DNA of 64,000 nt from NCBI RefSeq assembly GCF_000003195.3, contig NC_012878.2, positions 20,126,641 through 20,190,640 on the forward strand, written 5' to 3'. Positions within the stretch are counted from its first letter, which is position 1, and each line of letters begins with the position of its first letter. Positions 24,715 to 37,107 of this stretch are shown piece after piece. The notes under the pieces were generated by a model, which was given only the letters and a program-made list of their open reading frames with translations, did no database searches and was not told where the DNA came from. The position numbers were made by a program, and so were the translations under genes. This DNA comes from Sorghum bicolor (lineage: Eukaryota; Streptophyta; Magnoliopsida; Poales; Poaceae).

Positions 24715-26507
24715 CGCCGTTCATACATTACATATCATTCGTAATAATTCGGTTACATCAGAGTTCAAATAAAATTATTACAAAACAATTCATGAAAATT
24801 GTAGTGGAAGCAAATAGTTTCTCAAACACACACATAGTTTGATTACAGTGCCAAAGTATGATCAATCCCACAACAGTAAAAGATAAGATAGAGTGACCAT
24901 GCCCTTTGGTCTAGGCATCTCCCATAGCTGGGTAGAGGTAGTTAATGTAGTACCATAGTATACCTGCCCATGTGCAAAACAACATGGAAACAGAGCCCTG
25001 AGTATGAGAATGTACTCATCTAGACTTTCATATCATAAACTAGAAATAATTGACTCCAAGGATCATGTAAGGCTATATAGGGGGCTAGCTCGACACAATC
25101 TTTGCATAAAAGCTTTAGTCACCAAGTAAGTAACCTTACAAGTATTTTAGCTTAAGTTAAAGATTATTAACCTGCCATCTGGATTTTTTTTTAAAGAAAT
25201 CTGCCATCTAGATTAGCACCTATACCATAGCAACCACTTGATTCAACCAATAGCATCAATTTTGTTGTAGCCTTTCCAGCTTCATCAACATACTATAACC
25301 ATCTAGTCTTCCATAATCATTACTATGATGAAGAAGCTCAATTCAAGTGCTCACCATCTAGGACAGATGGTGATTCGAATCGATTCCTAACTAGTTGGGG
25401 ATTTATTTCCCCACACAAACCATACTCACTGATCAAGTGAGCTATAGGTCATCGGTTGCACTATTCAGAACTAAGTCACGGGTTTGATAGGCACCATCAT
25501 ACCTAGAGACCGGCCGACTACCAGGGTGCACCATAGCTTCGCGTTGTGCCCCTGTCGTCCCCCATTCATCTCTAATATAGTGCATGGATTGGATCGATTC
25601 CCATCCCGAATAGTGTCCTGGCTTCACAGTTGGAACGAGTTATCCTTCTAGTTATTTGTGGGGTATGCGTTCAACATGACAAGAGGGTCGTCAATAGTCG
25701 GTCCTTAATCGACACAGACAGAACCACTATGGTCCAACATCCCCATAAGATTCTGTCTAGTCTCAACATATTTCACAACACTTGGTTATCAACCATGACA
25801 GAAAATATATTGCCAGCCCTTTGGTATCCACCTATAGCTCGCAGGTGACACAGAATCACATGACTTCTACCGTGCTAAGAAAGCTAATCATTGACCCTGA
25901 GCCTATACTACATAGGGCAAGGTATATGGAAAGATAATATTCCAAGGGATAATTAATGCATCAATAGTATTAAACAACTCCTATAATTTAATACAATAAT
26001 ATAACCATCATAATATATATGCATAAGTTTGTGGAAACTAGTGGAGACTTAGAATGCTCCAGGGCTTGCCTTTCTAAAATGAGCTAGGGCGGCGATCTAA
26101 ACACTCTTGTAGCTCCTCTTCTTGCTCTTCCTCCTCGATGCCTTCCTACACCACTGCTGCTTTCAGCTCCTTGAATTCGGTCATGACCTCGTTCTTCTAT
26201 GAGCCTGTATGATGCATAAAGTGAGTGGACGGTGAAAAGTGCACATGATGCAAAACAAGCATTACTTATTTCTGCAAGGTAGTCAACATCATCCAAGAAC
26301 ATGTACCCTAATTATAAATTATCTACTTCACTCTTTTCTATTTCTATCAAAATAATCCAGCAGGTTTTGAAATGCTTCATAGATACACCAAACCATTTAT
26401 ATTACTTTCAAGTTCTCACAAAACAATTAATCATTTATTTAATTATTGCTAGGCCTATAACAATAACATATATTTCTGTTATTCAATAAATTTTGTAAAC
26501 AGTACTG
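24715..26507 (-). repeat. Fragment J: internal piece of a Tekay-type LTR, reversed
   Basis: About 1.8 kb collinear with part of the LTR of A in the same orientation, and with the LTR of D when reversed. Shared landmarks are the segment around GAGAATGTACTCA (about 25010), the palindrome GATTCGAATCGATTCC near 25371-25387, and a CGCAGGTGACA segment near 25840. Neither LTR terminus is present, so both ends were lost. No gene is seen. Confidence 0.7.
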
Positions 26508-26931
26508 GGCGCCTGAGCCACCGGGGCCTCGAGTCTTTAGTAGGGCAATCCGCGGCACGCCGCTACCCAACCCCTTTCACCGACCGTTGAGCATCGCCAA
26601 ATAGAACGGTGAGACCAAGCCCCAGCTGTGGCTGGCATACTTACGGCTCGAGGAGGCTCGAGATATGGCCCTACTCAACCCAGCAAGGTACCAATAGAAG
26701 CTTCAACGCTACTATGACAAGCATGTGCGTAAAAGGGACCTACACGTCGGTGACCTCGTCCTACGTGGACGACAGAGCAATTAGGTATGCCACAAGCTGA
26801 CCCCACACTGGGAGGGCCCATACGTGGTAGCTAAAGTCCTAAAGCTAGGAACATACAAGCTAGTGGACGACAAGGGTGTGGTCTTCACCAACGCATGGAG
26901 CATCGAACAACTACGTCGCTTCTATCTCTAG
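26508..26931 (+). pseudogene. gag-pol: gag fragment fused to integrase C-terminus in element F
   Basis: The first 140 or so bases match gag of I around the segment ending in KPELWLADF (44080-44215 there). From about 26648 the sequence matches the integrase end of I, from [10 protein letters not shown] to the stop after QLRRFY (48755-49042 there). The junction lies at about 26645-26648 with little or no shared sequence. Protease, RT, both RNase H domains and the integrase core are all missing. A TAG at about 26695 and another near 26782 break the integrase piece. The stop at 26929-26931 matches the normal pol end. No function is expected. Confidence 0.82.
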
Positions 26932-27473
26932 AGCCTCAAAGCTTTGTACATTCCATGCATTTTATACCCTTGTGACATCTCAAATGGATGAAAATACTTT
27001 TTGATAATATGTATTGTTACTTTAAGTTTCAGAAAGAAAGGGAGTCTCGACTATGCCTCATCATAATCGAAACTCCCTTGGGGGCTAATAGGGGGGAACC
27101 CCCTAGGCTCCTAAAAAACTCAAACGTTTTTCACAAAGCTCGATGTTATTTCTTTCTTTTGACGCCTCGGAAAGTTCTACACGGTTTTGTAGAGAACACC
27201 TTGAGCCCCTTTAGGGTCGAGGGAGGTCAAGCCTGAGGATCCCTATGCCTCGGTGCTATGGTAACTCTGCTCACTCCCCCACCCTCGAGGCAAATGAGTC
27301 CGTGTCAAAAACTTAATCAAGGAATAAGATTCAGACAATAAAGGAGCAAAAAAAACTCGAGCATAAAAATATTATAACAAGTATTTTTACAAGTCTCAAG
27401 GCCACCTAGGCTGTAGTATCACCAAGTAGCAAAAGACTAACTTATAACATGGGTTTAGGTACCTAGATGAGTC
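26932..27473 (+). other. Spacer between pol end and antisense gene in element F
   Basis: Collinear with 49043-49594 of element I. It keeps the inverted-repeat-like segment around GACTATGCCTCATCATAATC and the following G-rich CTTGGGGGCTAA (about 27078-27089). No gene is seen. Confidence 0.65.
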
Positions 27474-30031
27474 TCACAGGCCTTGCTTGCCATCGCCACC
27501 CTCTCCATCCTCGCCTCCTTCATCGCCTCCAACATAAACCTCTAGAGGTAGAACTTCCAGCTCAAATACCGCCACCAACCTCTCACTAGGTCCCTCAGCA
27601 TCGTCAATAAGAGCATGGAGCCTCTCCTCGTTCTTGGTGTCGGTCTTGGTGATTTCAGAGACAAAGCCATGGGAGACCACCTCCATGTCGTATGAGAAAC
27701 TGGAGGAGATGACCACCTTGCCCGCTTCACGCCGATGTGGAGGGCGTCCTAGACCCGGTCCCTCATGTTTGCGCTCACATAGCACAGCTGATCCATGAGG
27801 GCATCGCCTCGAGCCATCTCCCCAGCCTCGTTTGCAGGCTCAAGCTCCCAGGAGGCAAAGAGATCGCTGATCGCGGTCCAAAGCCGATCGGTCAACAACG
27901 CCTCCCTCTCGAGGTCCTTTTGTAGAGTCCTAGAGGTGGTCTGGGTGTCCAGCAACTCGCCCTCGAGCTGTGAAATAGCAGCGTGAAAGTTAGTCATGAA
28001 AAACAAACACACCAGAAAGACAAAATCTGAAGATGAGAAACTCACCACGGATACGCTCATGGAGAGATGTGTTTTCACTGACCAATTCGATGTTTGCCTT
28101 CTTGATCCTCCAGAAGTCACGACCCATCTCTGTCTTCTCAACCTATAAGTATTAAATGAGCTTTCCAAAGGTGGTGATGGCTCTGCCCCTTTCCTATAGG
28201 ATCTTCTTCAGCCGATCAACATTGGCGCCCAGGGCATGGGAGCGCCTTTTCTCCTTTTCAAGCTCATCCTTTGCCTTCTTCTCCTCCTCTTGGGAAACAC
28301 ACATAATCCATGGCCAGTGTTTTTACCTCACTGTAACTTTCCTTGGCAGTGACTAAATCAGCCTCGAGCGCTTTTATCCACTCAGTGAGTAGTATGACGT
28401 CTCCTTCCACCACCTTCTTGCCCTCCTTTGCCTTGGCGGCTTCCTCCTTGGCTTGGGTGGCCTCCTCTCGAGCCTTCTCAACTGCCACCTTGGCCTTCTT
28501 AGCCTCGTCTTGGGCGACGTAGATTTTTCCATTTGTCGTCGCTATGGTGCCCTGAGCCTCGACCAGGGCATCCTCCTTCTACTGTTTATCGGTCAGGGCT
28601 TAAAGCAGCTCCTGTTGCGATGCAAGTAGCGTTTCTTCAGACTCAAGGAGCTTGTGCTCAAGGAAGGGAACCTGATCCACCCACCCTTGGTGGCATGAAT
28701 AAATCAGAATTTCACCTAGGAGGTCTCCTTCAAGTCGTGAGGAAGAATGCACTGGGGCAAATGTCAATAGCGGTTCATATGAAATCTATAATACCAAGAC
28801 GCGCTAGAAGAAGAGCACTTACAAAGAAGGCCTTGGCGAAGTCCTTGCTGACGATGTCGACGGACAAAGTCAAGGCATGCTTCATACAACGGTGTAGCTC
28901 CTCTACATGCTCCCACTTCTCGACCTCAGCAATGTCGTCCATCTCGAGCAGGGTCTCCTCTGGGAGGACTGGATCATATAGATGGAGTCTTTGACTCCCC
29001 TATTAGGGTAGCTCCTCCTTGGCATGTTCCTTCACCGAGCATAGGATGTTCACGTGAGCTCAGTCGTTCCCCCATGACGCAGCATCTGGTCGACCAGGGT
29101 GGGAAACCTCGGGTCTTCTTCACCAGTCTCGGAGGGACCAACATCGTCCGCCCATGCTACCCTGCTCTCAACGTAACCTACTGCGACCCCTTTAGGACCA
29201 TACGTGGTCTTTCAGAGCTCCGACTCGGGACCAGCCAGCGCCATGACCCCGTCATCCTAAGCTAGCTTGGCCAGACAAGTGGTTGGCCGCCCTGGCTTTA
29301 ACCATGTGGGAGTCTTAGGGCTGTAGATGGGCTACTCCGACTCCCGTGACTGTTGCTGCTATTGTTGCTGGTGCTACTGCTGTTGCATTTGCTGCCCTTG
29401 TTGTTGTTGCTATTATTGCTCCTATTGCTCCTGTTGCTGCTATTGCTGCTGCTGATCCAACTCCTGCTGCCGCAGCGGGCTCGAGGTGGGAGCTCCCTCC
29501 TCGGGAGGACCGAGCGGCGGTGATGCACTCTTGTCCCTCTCCTCCTTTCCCTTCTTTTTTCCTTTCCTCCTCTTCCTTTCTCTTCTTCTCCTCCTCAGCC
29601 GCATGGAGCCCGGTCGGCCATGGTGCCCACCCCTTAGTCCAATGAGCCTCGACGTCTTCCTCCATGGTATGCTCACTGTGTGAGGGTGAACCCGCCGTCG
29701 TCCTGCCATCAACATCGGTCAAAGCAGCCTTTGTTCCCAGTTCTAGGGACTCAGGGCCTCTTTCCGAACTGCTAGGGGCAAGGGACCTTAACTTGGCCCG
29801 ACGTGGAAGGATCAGGCATCGAGGTGTCAGGAATGGCACCACCCTCTGGTGCTTGTGGCGGGGCGTCACTGCCCCCAGTAGGGGGCCTTGAGTCAGATAG
29901 TCCTGTAGCCAAAACAACAATTGTATAACCCACCTCGACCCAGAACATCTTGTGCTAACACAATCTCTGTAAAAAACAAAATAAAGAAGGAAAAGGCATA
30001 CCCTAGGTTGTCGGGCGTCTTGGTGCCCGCC
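27474..30031 (-). pseudogene. Antisense gene of element F: exons 3 (part) to 6, decayed
   Basis: Homologous exon by exon to the antisense gene of I. Exon 6 (27967-27474) keeps RTAISDL-like wording, GDALMDQLCY and SFSYDMEVVSHGFV. Exon 5 lies upstream with its donor GTGAGT at 28045. The exon 4 donor GTAAGTG is at 28822-28821. Exon 4 starts at 29902 after CTACAG, and exon 3 ends at 30002 before GTATG. Intron 5 is 78 nt in both F and I. Exon 4 holds a Gln-rich stretch made of CAG/CAA repeats (29345-29470). Stops and frameshifts (for example TAG near 27747) show it is no longer functional. Element E removed exons 1 and 2 from view. Confidence 0.75.
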
Positions 30032-31324
30032 TATTGACACTTGTTAACCCATAATATTTATTAGTATTTTCTCTCCACCAGATATAAAGATCTACTAGAA
30101 TAGGGTTATCATTGACGATTTCCACAAATTTTGGTGATTTGTGTATTTTTATGGAGGTATCTAGAAAAGCCTAAAAAATGGTTTTAAGTGCTAATCTACC
30201 ACAAAACTTATACGCGATGAAAGGACATCACCAGAAGGATCAGGAAGGCTCTAGAAGACACGCAAAGCAGCGGGACCAGCAGAGGCCGCCGGCCGGCCTA
30301 TGACTAGGGTTTGCTCTCCCTTCCAGAAGCTTCCTCCACCACCTCTCCTGATGCATATTGGCCCTTGGTTAAGTCGGTTTGATCCAACGGCGCGTATCCA
30401 TACCACCGAGCTATAAATAGAGGGCTAGACCCCCCTAGAAGAGGCCAGACCAAGAGATGAAGAGTCTGAGCATTAGATAGAGATCCACTAGATCTAGGCT
30501 AGCAATCAAGATAGAGATTAGAGAGATAGAGTAGAGGAGTAGAGATTTAGAGGAGTCCCGACCTGTCGGAGCTTCCTCAGGAGCTGTATTCATCTACATT
30601 CGGCTACCTCGCCTAGAGCTGTGTTCTGAGGTACTGTTGTATTTACCATTCTAATTCAAGTAAGCAACTTGTTTTTATTCGTTCTTTGGTTTGCAACTCA
30701 TATTATATTGAGTACTTTGATTTTGGTAGCTCCTAGGTCAGAGTAGTGATTCGTAGCATAGAGATGGTGTCTGGGCTATGGTTGCTTGTAGATGAAGGGG
30801 ACACATTCAAGAAGAAGTCCATTTTCTTCAAATACTTATCATACTGGAAAGACTTGGATGTACGACATGCGATCGATGGTATGCATGTTCAGAAGAATGT
30901 GTTTGAAAGCTCCCCTGATCAGCCGTACAGTGGTAGCTCGCGTTGGTGACTTTATAGCTGCTTTGAATCCTCTGTAGTCCACTTCTCGTTGATAGGACTG
31001 GTAGGCTTATAGGTGTCTGGAAGGAGATTACTCTGTTTCTTCTCCTATTCGGGTTACTTACTCGATAAGATGAAATTATACAAAGCTTACCGGTTATTAG
31101 AACCAGAGTACATTAGCTATTTAATCATTCTCAATAGTTTTCTAAATTGATTGTACCCCCTTAGATTAAGAAGTTATAGACTAGGTCATAAATCACCTAC
31201 TATTACTTTGGGTTTGATATTAAAACCGGATTGATCTTGGTGAAGTGCTGATCAGTATATATCTGTGCGCTTATGGATAACCTAATTATAATCATTATTA
31301 GGGTGCAATTAATTTATACCAACA
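30032..31324 (+). repeat. 5' LTR of element E (about 1293 bp)
   Basis: It begins TATTGACACTTG, not TG, and ends ACCAACA directly before AGCATTTCTAG. A TATAAATA box lies at 30412-30419. The layout matches the LTR of B (shared wording around TAGCATAGAGATGGTGTCT). It contains a piece of CACTA-transposase-like sequence, annotated separately. Confidence 0.8.
30794..30915 (+). pseudogene. Captured fragment resembling CACTA (En/Spm) TNP2 transposase
   Basis: About 120 bp inside the LTR of E reads, in one open frame, KKKSIFFKYLSYW then KDLDVRHAIDGMHVQKNVFES. This matches the well-known segment of plant CACTA transposases in which a Phe/Tyr-Trp motif is followed by VRH, IDxMH and EKNV. Sequence on both sides is Athila LTR, judged by comparison with LTR B. 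No CACTA termini flank it, so it is a captured fragment and not a transposon. Function is unlikely. An RNA read from the LTR would carry it. Confidence 0.65.
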
Positions 31325-31332
31325 AGCATTTC

Positions 31333-31350
31333 TAGCACCATTCCCAGGGA
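31333..31350 (+). other. Primer binding site of element E (decayed tRNA-Asp type)
   Basis: TAGCACCATTCCCAGGGA lies 8 bases after the LTR end. Compared with TGGCGCCGTTGCCGGGGA it differs at five positions, four of them G to A. The spacing AGCATTTC between LTR and site is the same as in Athila-1. Confidence 0.7.
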
Positions 31351-31435
31351 ACGGTTTGCTGAATTTCACATTAGTCTATCTTAGTCTATAGTTATCCTTT
31401 TATTTAACAATAATAATAATATAAAAATATAAATT

Positions 31436-34400
31436 ATGGAAAATGAATCTCAACTTTTATATCAATATGGAGCACCATCGGGATCGTACCTCCAGCCAAA
31501 GGAATCTTCTAAACCTACCACATCATCTGGCTATGAGCTACGCCTGAGACTAATCAAATTAGTTCAAGAACATACTTTTTCTGGTAATTCTAGTGAAAAC
31601 CCCAATTCTCACTTAAACAATTTTGAGCAGGCATGTTTATATCTGAGTATTAAGGGCATGGCCGATGAGACTTTAAGATGGAAACTCTTCCTGTTTTCAT
31701 TAACGGGTCGAGCCAAAAAAATGGTACAATCGCCATGTTGGGAATATTCAAGGAGACTGGGATATATTATGAAAAGACTTTTGCCTGGAATTCTTCCCAG
31801 TAGAAAAGGTCGCTAAACTTTGATTTGAAATTACAGGTTTCAAACAATTAGACAATGAATCGCTAGTCAAGGCTTGGGCTCGTTTTGGTGGCTTTGTAAA
31901 TTCTGGACCTCATCTTGCTTGACCAAAACCCATGCTTTTACAACATTTCTTTTCAGGCCTTAATGATAGAAATCAAGAATACCTTAATTTGGCCTTGGGG
32001 GGAGCATTTATGCATATTAATGTCGAGCATGATAAAACTATTCTTACAAATATTTTACATGATCTCCCTAAAGAAAAAGAAGAGTTGTTAGAAGAAGAAT
32101 CTCTGTTAGCTAAAAATAAACTTTTACCTGATTCATCTCAATCTATAGTTGAAGTAGCTAATGAGAAGTTGGTAACTCCAGCTTCTGAATGGATGTTTGA
32201 AATTGAGGATGATTTCTTTAATGATTATGATAATACTACATTTTATCGTAAGATTATTCAACCCCAACAATCTAGGGATTTTAATCCAAATTTCTCACAT
32301 CCCGATGATTTAAAATTTCTTAGAGAAATTATAAGAGAATTAGTTTTATTTTGGGTGATGATTGGTTAACAAAATCTGAGCAATTCCCTCAAGTAATTCG
32401 TTTTAATTCACCCTCTATTGCTATAAAGTTGCAAGTAGATTCATATCCTTTTGAAGCTTTATACAACCCAGATGTAGGAGTCAACATTATGTCATATACT
32501 TTTGCTAAAAATTTTTTGAGAGACATACCATTAATTCCAACAAATAAATTATTAAAGAATTGTTCAAGACATATTCTTCCTAGTTTAGGAGTTTTGAGTG
32601 CACTTCCTATTGTTATTAATGATTTCTGCATTTTGCTAAATTTCTATATATTTGATGTGTGCGATTTTGATATAATGATTGGAGTACCCATAATAAAACT
32701 TCTTCAAGAAGGTTGTAGTGGTAAATTAAAATTAAAATTTGTGAAAGGATTTAGTTTTTCAATACTGATAACTCATGCAGTGAAAGTTAAAATAGAACCT
32801 CTTCCTGAATTATATCCAATAGAAGAGGTTAAGACAACTAAATTTGATAATTTTATTTAGCCTGATTTAGAAGATGATACTCAGTTCTTCATCGATGAGG
32901 AGGAAGAGGACCGTATTGATCCTGAACCTCTTGATGAATTACTAGAGCCACTTAAACCTCCTATTGAACTTAAACCACTACCCTCTGGATTTAAATATGT
33001 TTTTCTAAATAATGATCAAAAATATCTTGTGATTATAAGTGAGAAACTCTTAGATGAAGAGACTTATAAACTAGTAACTGTTTTAGAAAAACACCGAGCT
33101 GCTTTTGGTTATTCACTCCAAGACCTAAAAGGGATTAGCCTTGTCCTTTGCACTCATTGCATACGAACCAATCCAAAAATTACACCTTCAAGAGAGCCTC
33201 AGCGTAGACTCCAAAATACGATGAGAAAGGTAGTAAAGAAAGAATTCTTAAAGCTTTTGCATGCAAGGATTATATATCCTGTACCGCATAGTGAGTGGGT
33301 AAGTTCTATGCATGTTGTACCTAAAAAGGTAGGAATGACAGTTGTCCAAAATGATAAAAATGAACTAATACCTCAGTGAACTGTCATGGGATGGCGAATG
33401 TACATAGTTTATAGAAAGTTCAACAAGGCAACAAGGAAAGATCATTTTCCTCTACCTTTCATTGATGAGATGCTAGAGCGTTTAGCCAATCATTCTTTCT
33501 TTTGTTTCCTTGATGGTTATTCAGGATATCACCAAATCCCTATCCACCCTGATGATCCAAGCAAAACCACATTTACATGTCCTTATGGAACTTATGCTTA
33601 TCATAGAATGTCTTTTGGATTATGTAATGCACTCGCTTCTATTTAAAGATGTATGATGTTTATATTTTCTGATATGATAGAAGAAATCATGGAAGTTTGT
33701 TTCAGTTTATGGAAAAACTTTTAATGATTGTTTAGAAAATTTAGATAAGGTTTTTGCAGAGATGTGAAGAAAAATAGTTAGTCCTCAATTGGGAAAAATG
33801 TCATTTTATGGTTAGAGAAGGAATAGTGTTAGGACACTTAGTGTCGAATAGAGGTATAGAGGCAGATAAAGCTAAAATTGAAGTAATTAAACAGCTACCT
33901 CCACCTATTAATATAAAAGGAATCCGAAGCTTTCTTGGTCATTGTGGTTTTTATCGTAGATTTATAAGAAATTTCTCACAAATTGATTGGCCAATGACTA
34001 GATTATTAGCTAAGGATGTACCTTTTGAACTTGATGATGAATGCTTAGAATCATTTAATATTCTTAAGAAAGTACTTACATTAGCGCCAATCATTCAACC
34101 CCCTGATTGGTCTTTACCTTTTGAAATTATGTGTGATGCTAGTGATTATGCTATAGGCGCAGTCTTAGGACAAACAAAAGATAAGACACATCATGCAATT
34201 GCTTATGATAGCAATACAATGACAGAAGCACAATTAAATTATGCAACTACTGAAAAATAACTTTTAGCTGTTGTTTTTGCTATTGATAAATTCAGGTCTT
34301 ACTTAGTTGGAGTTAAAATAATTGTTTATTCTGACCATGCTGCTCTTAAATATTTGCTCACTAAGAAAGATGCTAAACCACGATTAAAAAGATGGATTTT

Positions 34401-35802
34401 ATTACTTCAAGAATTTGATTTGGAAATTAAAGATAGAGAAGGAATAGAAAACCCTGTTGCTGATCATTTGTTTAGGATGTATTTTAAAAAACCTTAGGAA
34501 TTACCTATTAATGACTCATTAAGAGATGACATGCTGTTTAAAGTGACCAAGACAGATCCTTGATATGCGAATATTGTGAACTTTATGGTTGCAGGTTATG
34601 TACCACTAGGAGAAAATAAGAAGAGGCTCATTTATGAACGTCATCTCCACATATGGCATCCACCCTACCTTTTCCGGGTACGCTCATATGGGTTGCTTAG
34701 AAGATGTGTACCAATGGAGGAAGTCATGCAGATGATTGTAAAATGTCATTCATCACCATATGGAGGTCATTATGGGGTATTCCGCACTCATGCAAAAATT
34801 TGGCAGCGTGGTTTCCTCTGGCCAACCGTGTATGAAGACACCAAATATTTCATCCAAAGATGTGGGTCGTGTTAGAGGCATGGAAATATCAATACTAGAG
34901 ATGCTATGCCACTCACCAACAACCTTTTGATAGAGTTCTTTGACGTTTGGGGAATTGATTGCATGGGACCATTTGTGAAATCGCAGAATTATGAGTACAT
35001 TTTGGTGCAGTTGACTATGTGTCCATGTGGGTAGAAGTCATGCCTTGCAAGAAAGCTGATTCAAGACACTCAAAGAAGATGTTTGAAGAGGTTATATTTC
35101 CAAGGTTTGGAACACCTAGGACGGTTATAAGTGATGGATGAACACATTTCACTGATAAGAAGTTTCACTCATACCTACAAGCTCATGGAATACAACATAA
35201 TGTTGCTACTCCATATCATCCTTAGACAAGTGGCCAGACAGAAACATCAATAAACAAATCAAAAACATTCTCCAGAAAATAGTAAATGATATGGAAACTT
35301 TATGGAAGGATCGGTTACTAGATGCACTATGGGCATACCAGACAGCTTATAAAATACCTTTGGGTATGTCACCATATCAACTGGTATATGGTAAGACCTA
35401 CCACCTACCGGTTGAACTAGAACATAAAGCTCACTGGGCTATCAAAAGATGGAACATGGATTTATAAGCCGCTGGAGAGAAAACAAGAAAAGAAAAATGC
35501 AATTATCAGAACTAGAAGAATGGAGAGAAAAGGCTTATCATAATTCAAAGATCTATAAAGAACGAATGAAGGGATGGCATGACAAGAGGATCAAGAAGAA
35601 GAAATTTGCACTAGGAGATAAGGTATGACTTTTTAATTATAGGTTCAAATTATTCGGGCTTCGAAAATTGAGGAGCAAATGGGAAAGACCCTTCACCGTC
35701 GTGAATTCATCACCACATGGAGCGGTAACTCTACAATCAAGCAAAGGTACGTTATTCAAGGTAAATGGACACCAACTTAAACTTTATTTAGAATTGATTT
35801 AG
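31436..35802 (+). pseudogene. gag-pol: gag-pol of element E, heavily broken
   Basis: Starts at the ATG at 31436 (MENESQLLYQYG) and ends with TAG at 35800-35802. Gag covers 31436-32100, a protease-like segment lies around YNPDVGVNIMS (32460), and RT runs about 33190-34000. RNase H has CDASDYAIGAVLG (34130), and the integrase finger and core run about 34740-35300. Frames change near 31740-31930, 32350, 33700 and within the integrase, and in-frame stops include 33644-33646 and 34258-34260. A small deletion near 33697-33701 removes the catalytic Met-Asp-Asp of RT, present in Athila-1 and B. The copy cannot encode active RT. Confidence 0.85.
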
Positions 35803-36137
35803 GAGTAGTTGATGAAATAGAATTTATCCAATTACCATCCTATTAAGCTCTATTTATTCCAGTATGAAAATTTATCTAAAAATGTATCTAACGAAAAATA
35901 GGAGGAGTCTAAAGGCACCACGCAGAAGGGCACCCGAGGTGGGCCCCTGGTGGGGCCAGCCGGTGCCTATGTGGGGCTGGTCGGTGCCCCCTTACTGCCT
36001 CTCATCCAGACTCTTGTTCCCCTGTCCTTCTACACCCTTCCTACAAATATTCGTGCATTATCCAATCGCGTTCGGATATTCTTTCGTACAGATCCCATAG
36101 AGCCTAGGATTCATCGTCATCCTATCGACAAAAGCTA
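35803..36137 (+). other. Residual 3' untranslated sequence of element E
   Basis: AT-rich for about 100 bases, then GC-rich with GGTCGGTGCC-like wording reminiscent of the region after pol in B. It stops where H begins. No gene is seen, and the exact boundary is uncertain by tens of bases. Confidence 0.5.
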
Positions 36138-36152
36138 GTCAACAGTCTACCT

Positions 36153-36579
36153 TGGGGTATACCCGTGGTAGTAGATTATCGGCAGACTAGTGTGCAAGCT
36201 ACGAACTTGATGGTGACGCAAGACACAGACAAGGTTTTTATCTAGGTTTGGCCGCTGTGTGGGCGTAATACCTATGTCCTGCATCTAATTGTATTGATCT
36301 GAGATATGTTGATTTGACTAAGGGTGTCCCTTGCCTCTCCTATATATAGTCCAGAGGGCAGGGTTGCAAATCTAGAAACTAATCCTAGTCGGTTACAATT
36401 GCCATAGATAATACGATATCAATTCCTATTCTAACCGACTAGAATCCTGCTTGATCTCCACATCTTGTTTCCTTTCATGTAACTTCGAGTAGTTGGATCA
36501 AGCCTCGAACTGTCTCGTAATGGGCCAAAACTCCTGGCCCAAGTCTAGCTGTAAGGGTATAGGGGTTTATACCCCCACA
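36153..36579 (+). repeat. LTR-like segment in H (427 bp)
   Basis: It starts TGGGGTATACCC and ends TATACCCCCACA, so it has TG/CA ends with an imperfect terminal inverted repeat. A TATATATA box at 36341-36348 followed by a GC-richer stretch suggests promoter activity to the right. Neither a polypurine tract nor a primer site is clear on either side, so it could be a solo LTR or a coincidence of termini. Confidence 0.45.
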
Positions 36580-37107
36580 GCTAGTCCCGAGCTCCATGTA
36601 TTATGATGTAACACAACGTCTTGAGCTTCTTCGACTAGTGAGGTTTGATGTCTCCGACTAGTTGGAGAATCGCCCGAATAGTTGACAGTTGACCAATGTC
36701 AACATTGAAGAAGCAGGTTGTCCAAATAATGCATGGTGCTCTTGAGAAAAAAACATTTCTTTCCTAGTGAAGTGTGCCCACTTTACTTTCCTAAAAAGTA
36801 TGGACCTTAAAAAAGCAAGCATATTCACCGTAAGGTGAAGTGTGCCCACTTAGTCCCCGAGCCTAGTAGTAGGTAATGTAGGCACGTGGTGCCAGGGTCT
36901 AAAAAGAAAAGTCCACATAGAAATTCCAACGCTGAGATGCATAGCTAGATGCATCGAACTGATGTAGTCCCCGAGCATGCTGGAAGGCGAAGTAGGAGCC
37001 TTGTAGCAAGGTCTAAAAATTAAAATTATCACTCAGTTGTATATGAGTCTAATTCATATGTAACTGAGTAGAGCAGTCCCCAAGTTATGGTTGGAGAGTG
37101 ATTGAAA

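Larger units (their letters stand above)
26508..30031 (+). mobile_element. Element F: Tat-lineage deletion derivative with antisense gene
   Basis: F is collinear with element I but lacks about 4.6 kb. A short piece of gag is joined to the integrase C-terminus, followed by the pol-antisense spacer and antisense exons 6 to 3. The left side abuts J inside gag, and the right side is cut by E inside antisense exon 3. No LTR of F is present in the window. Confidence 0.82.
30032..36137 (+). mobile_element. Element E: Athila-lineage retrotransposon, 3' end missing
   Basis: 5' LTR, primer site and the full-length extent of gag-pol on the plus strand, then about 330 bp of 3' sequence that stops abruptly where the H sequence begins. 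No 3' LTR or polypurine tract is seen, so the 3' end was deleted. Gag begins MENESQ, close to MENQNS of Athila-1. Damage is heavier than in Athila-1, so E is probably older. Confidence 0.85.

Noticed and set aside
29346..29645. Ala/Val-rich plus-strand ORF
   Set aside because: It is the complement of the CAG/CAA repeat in the antisense exon 4 of F.
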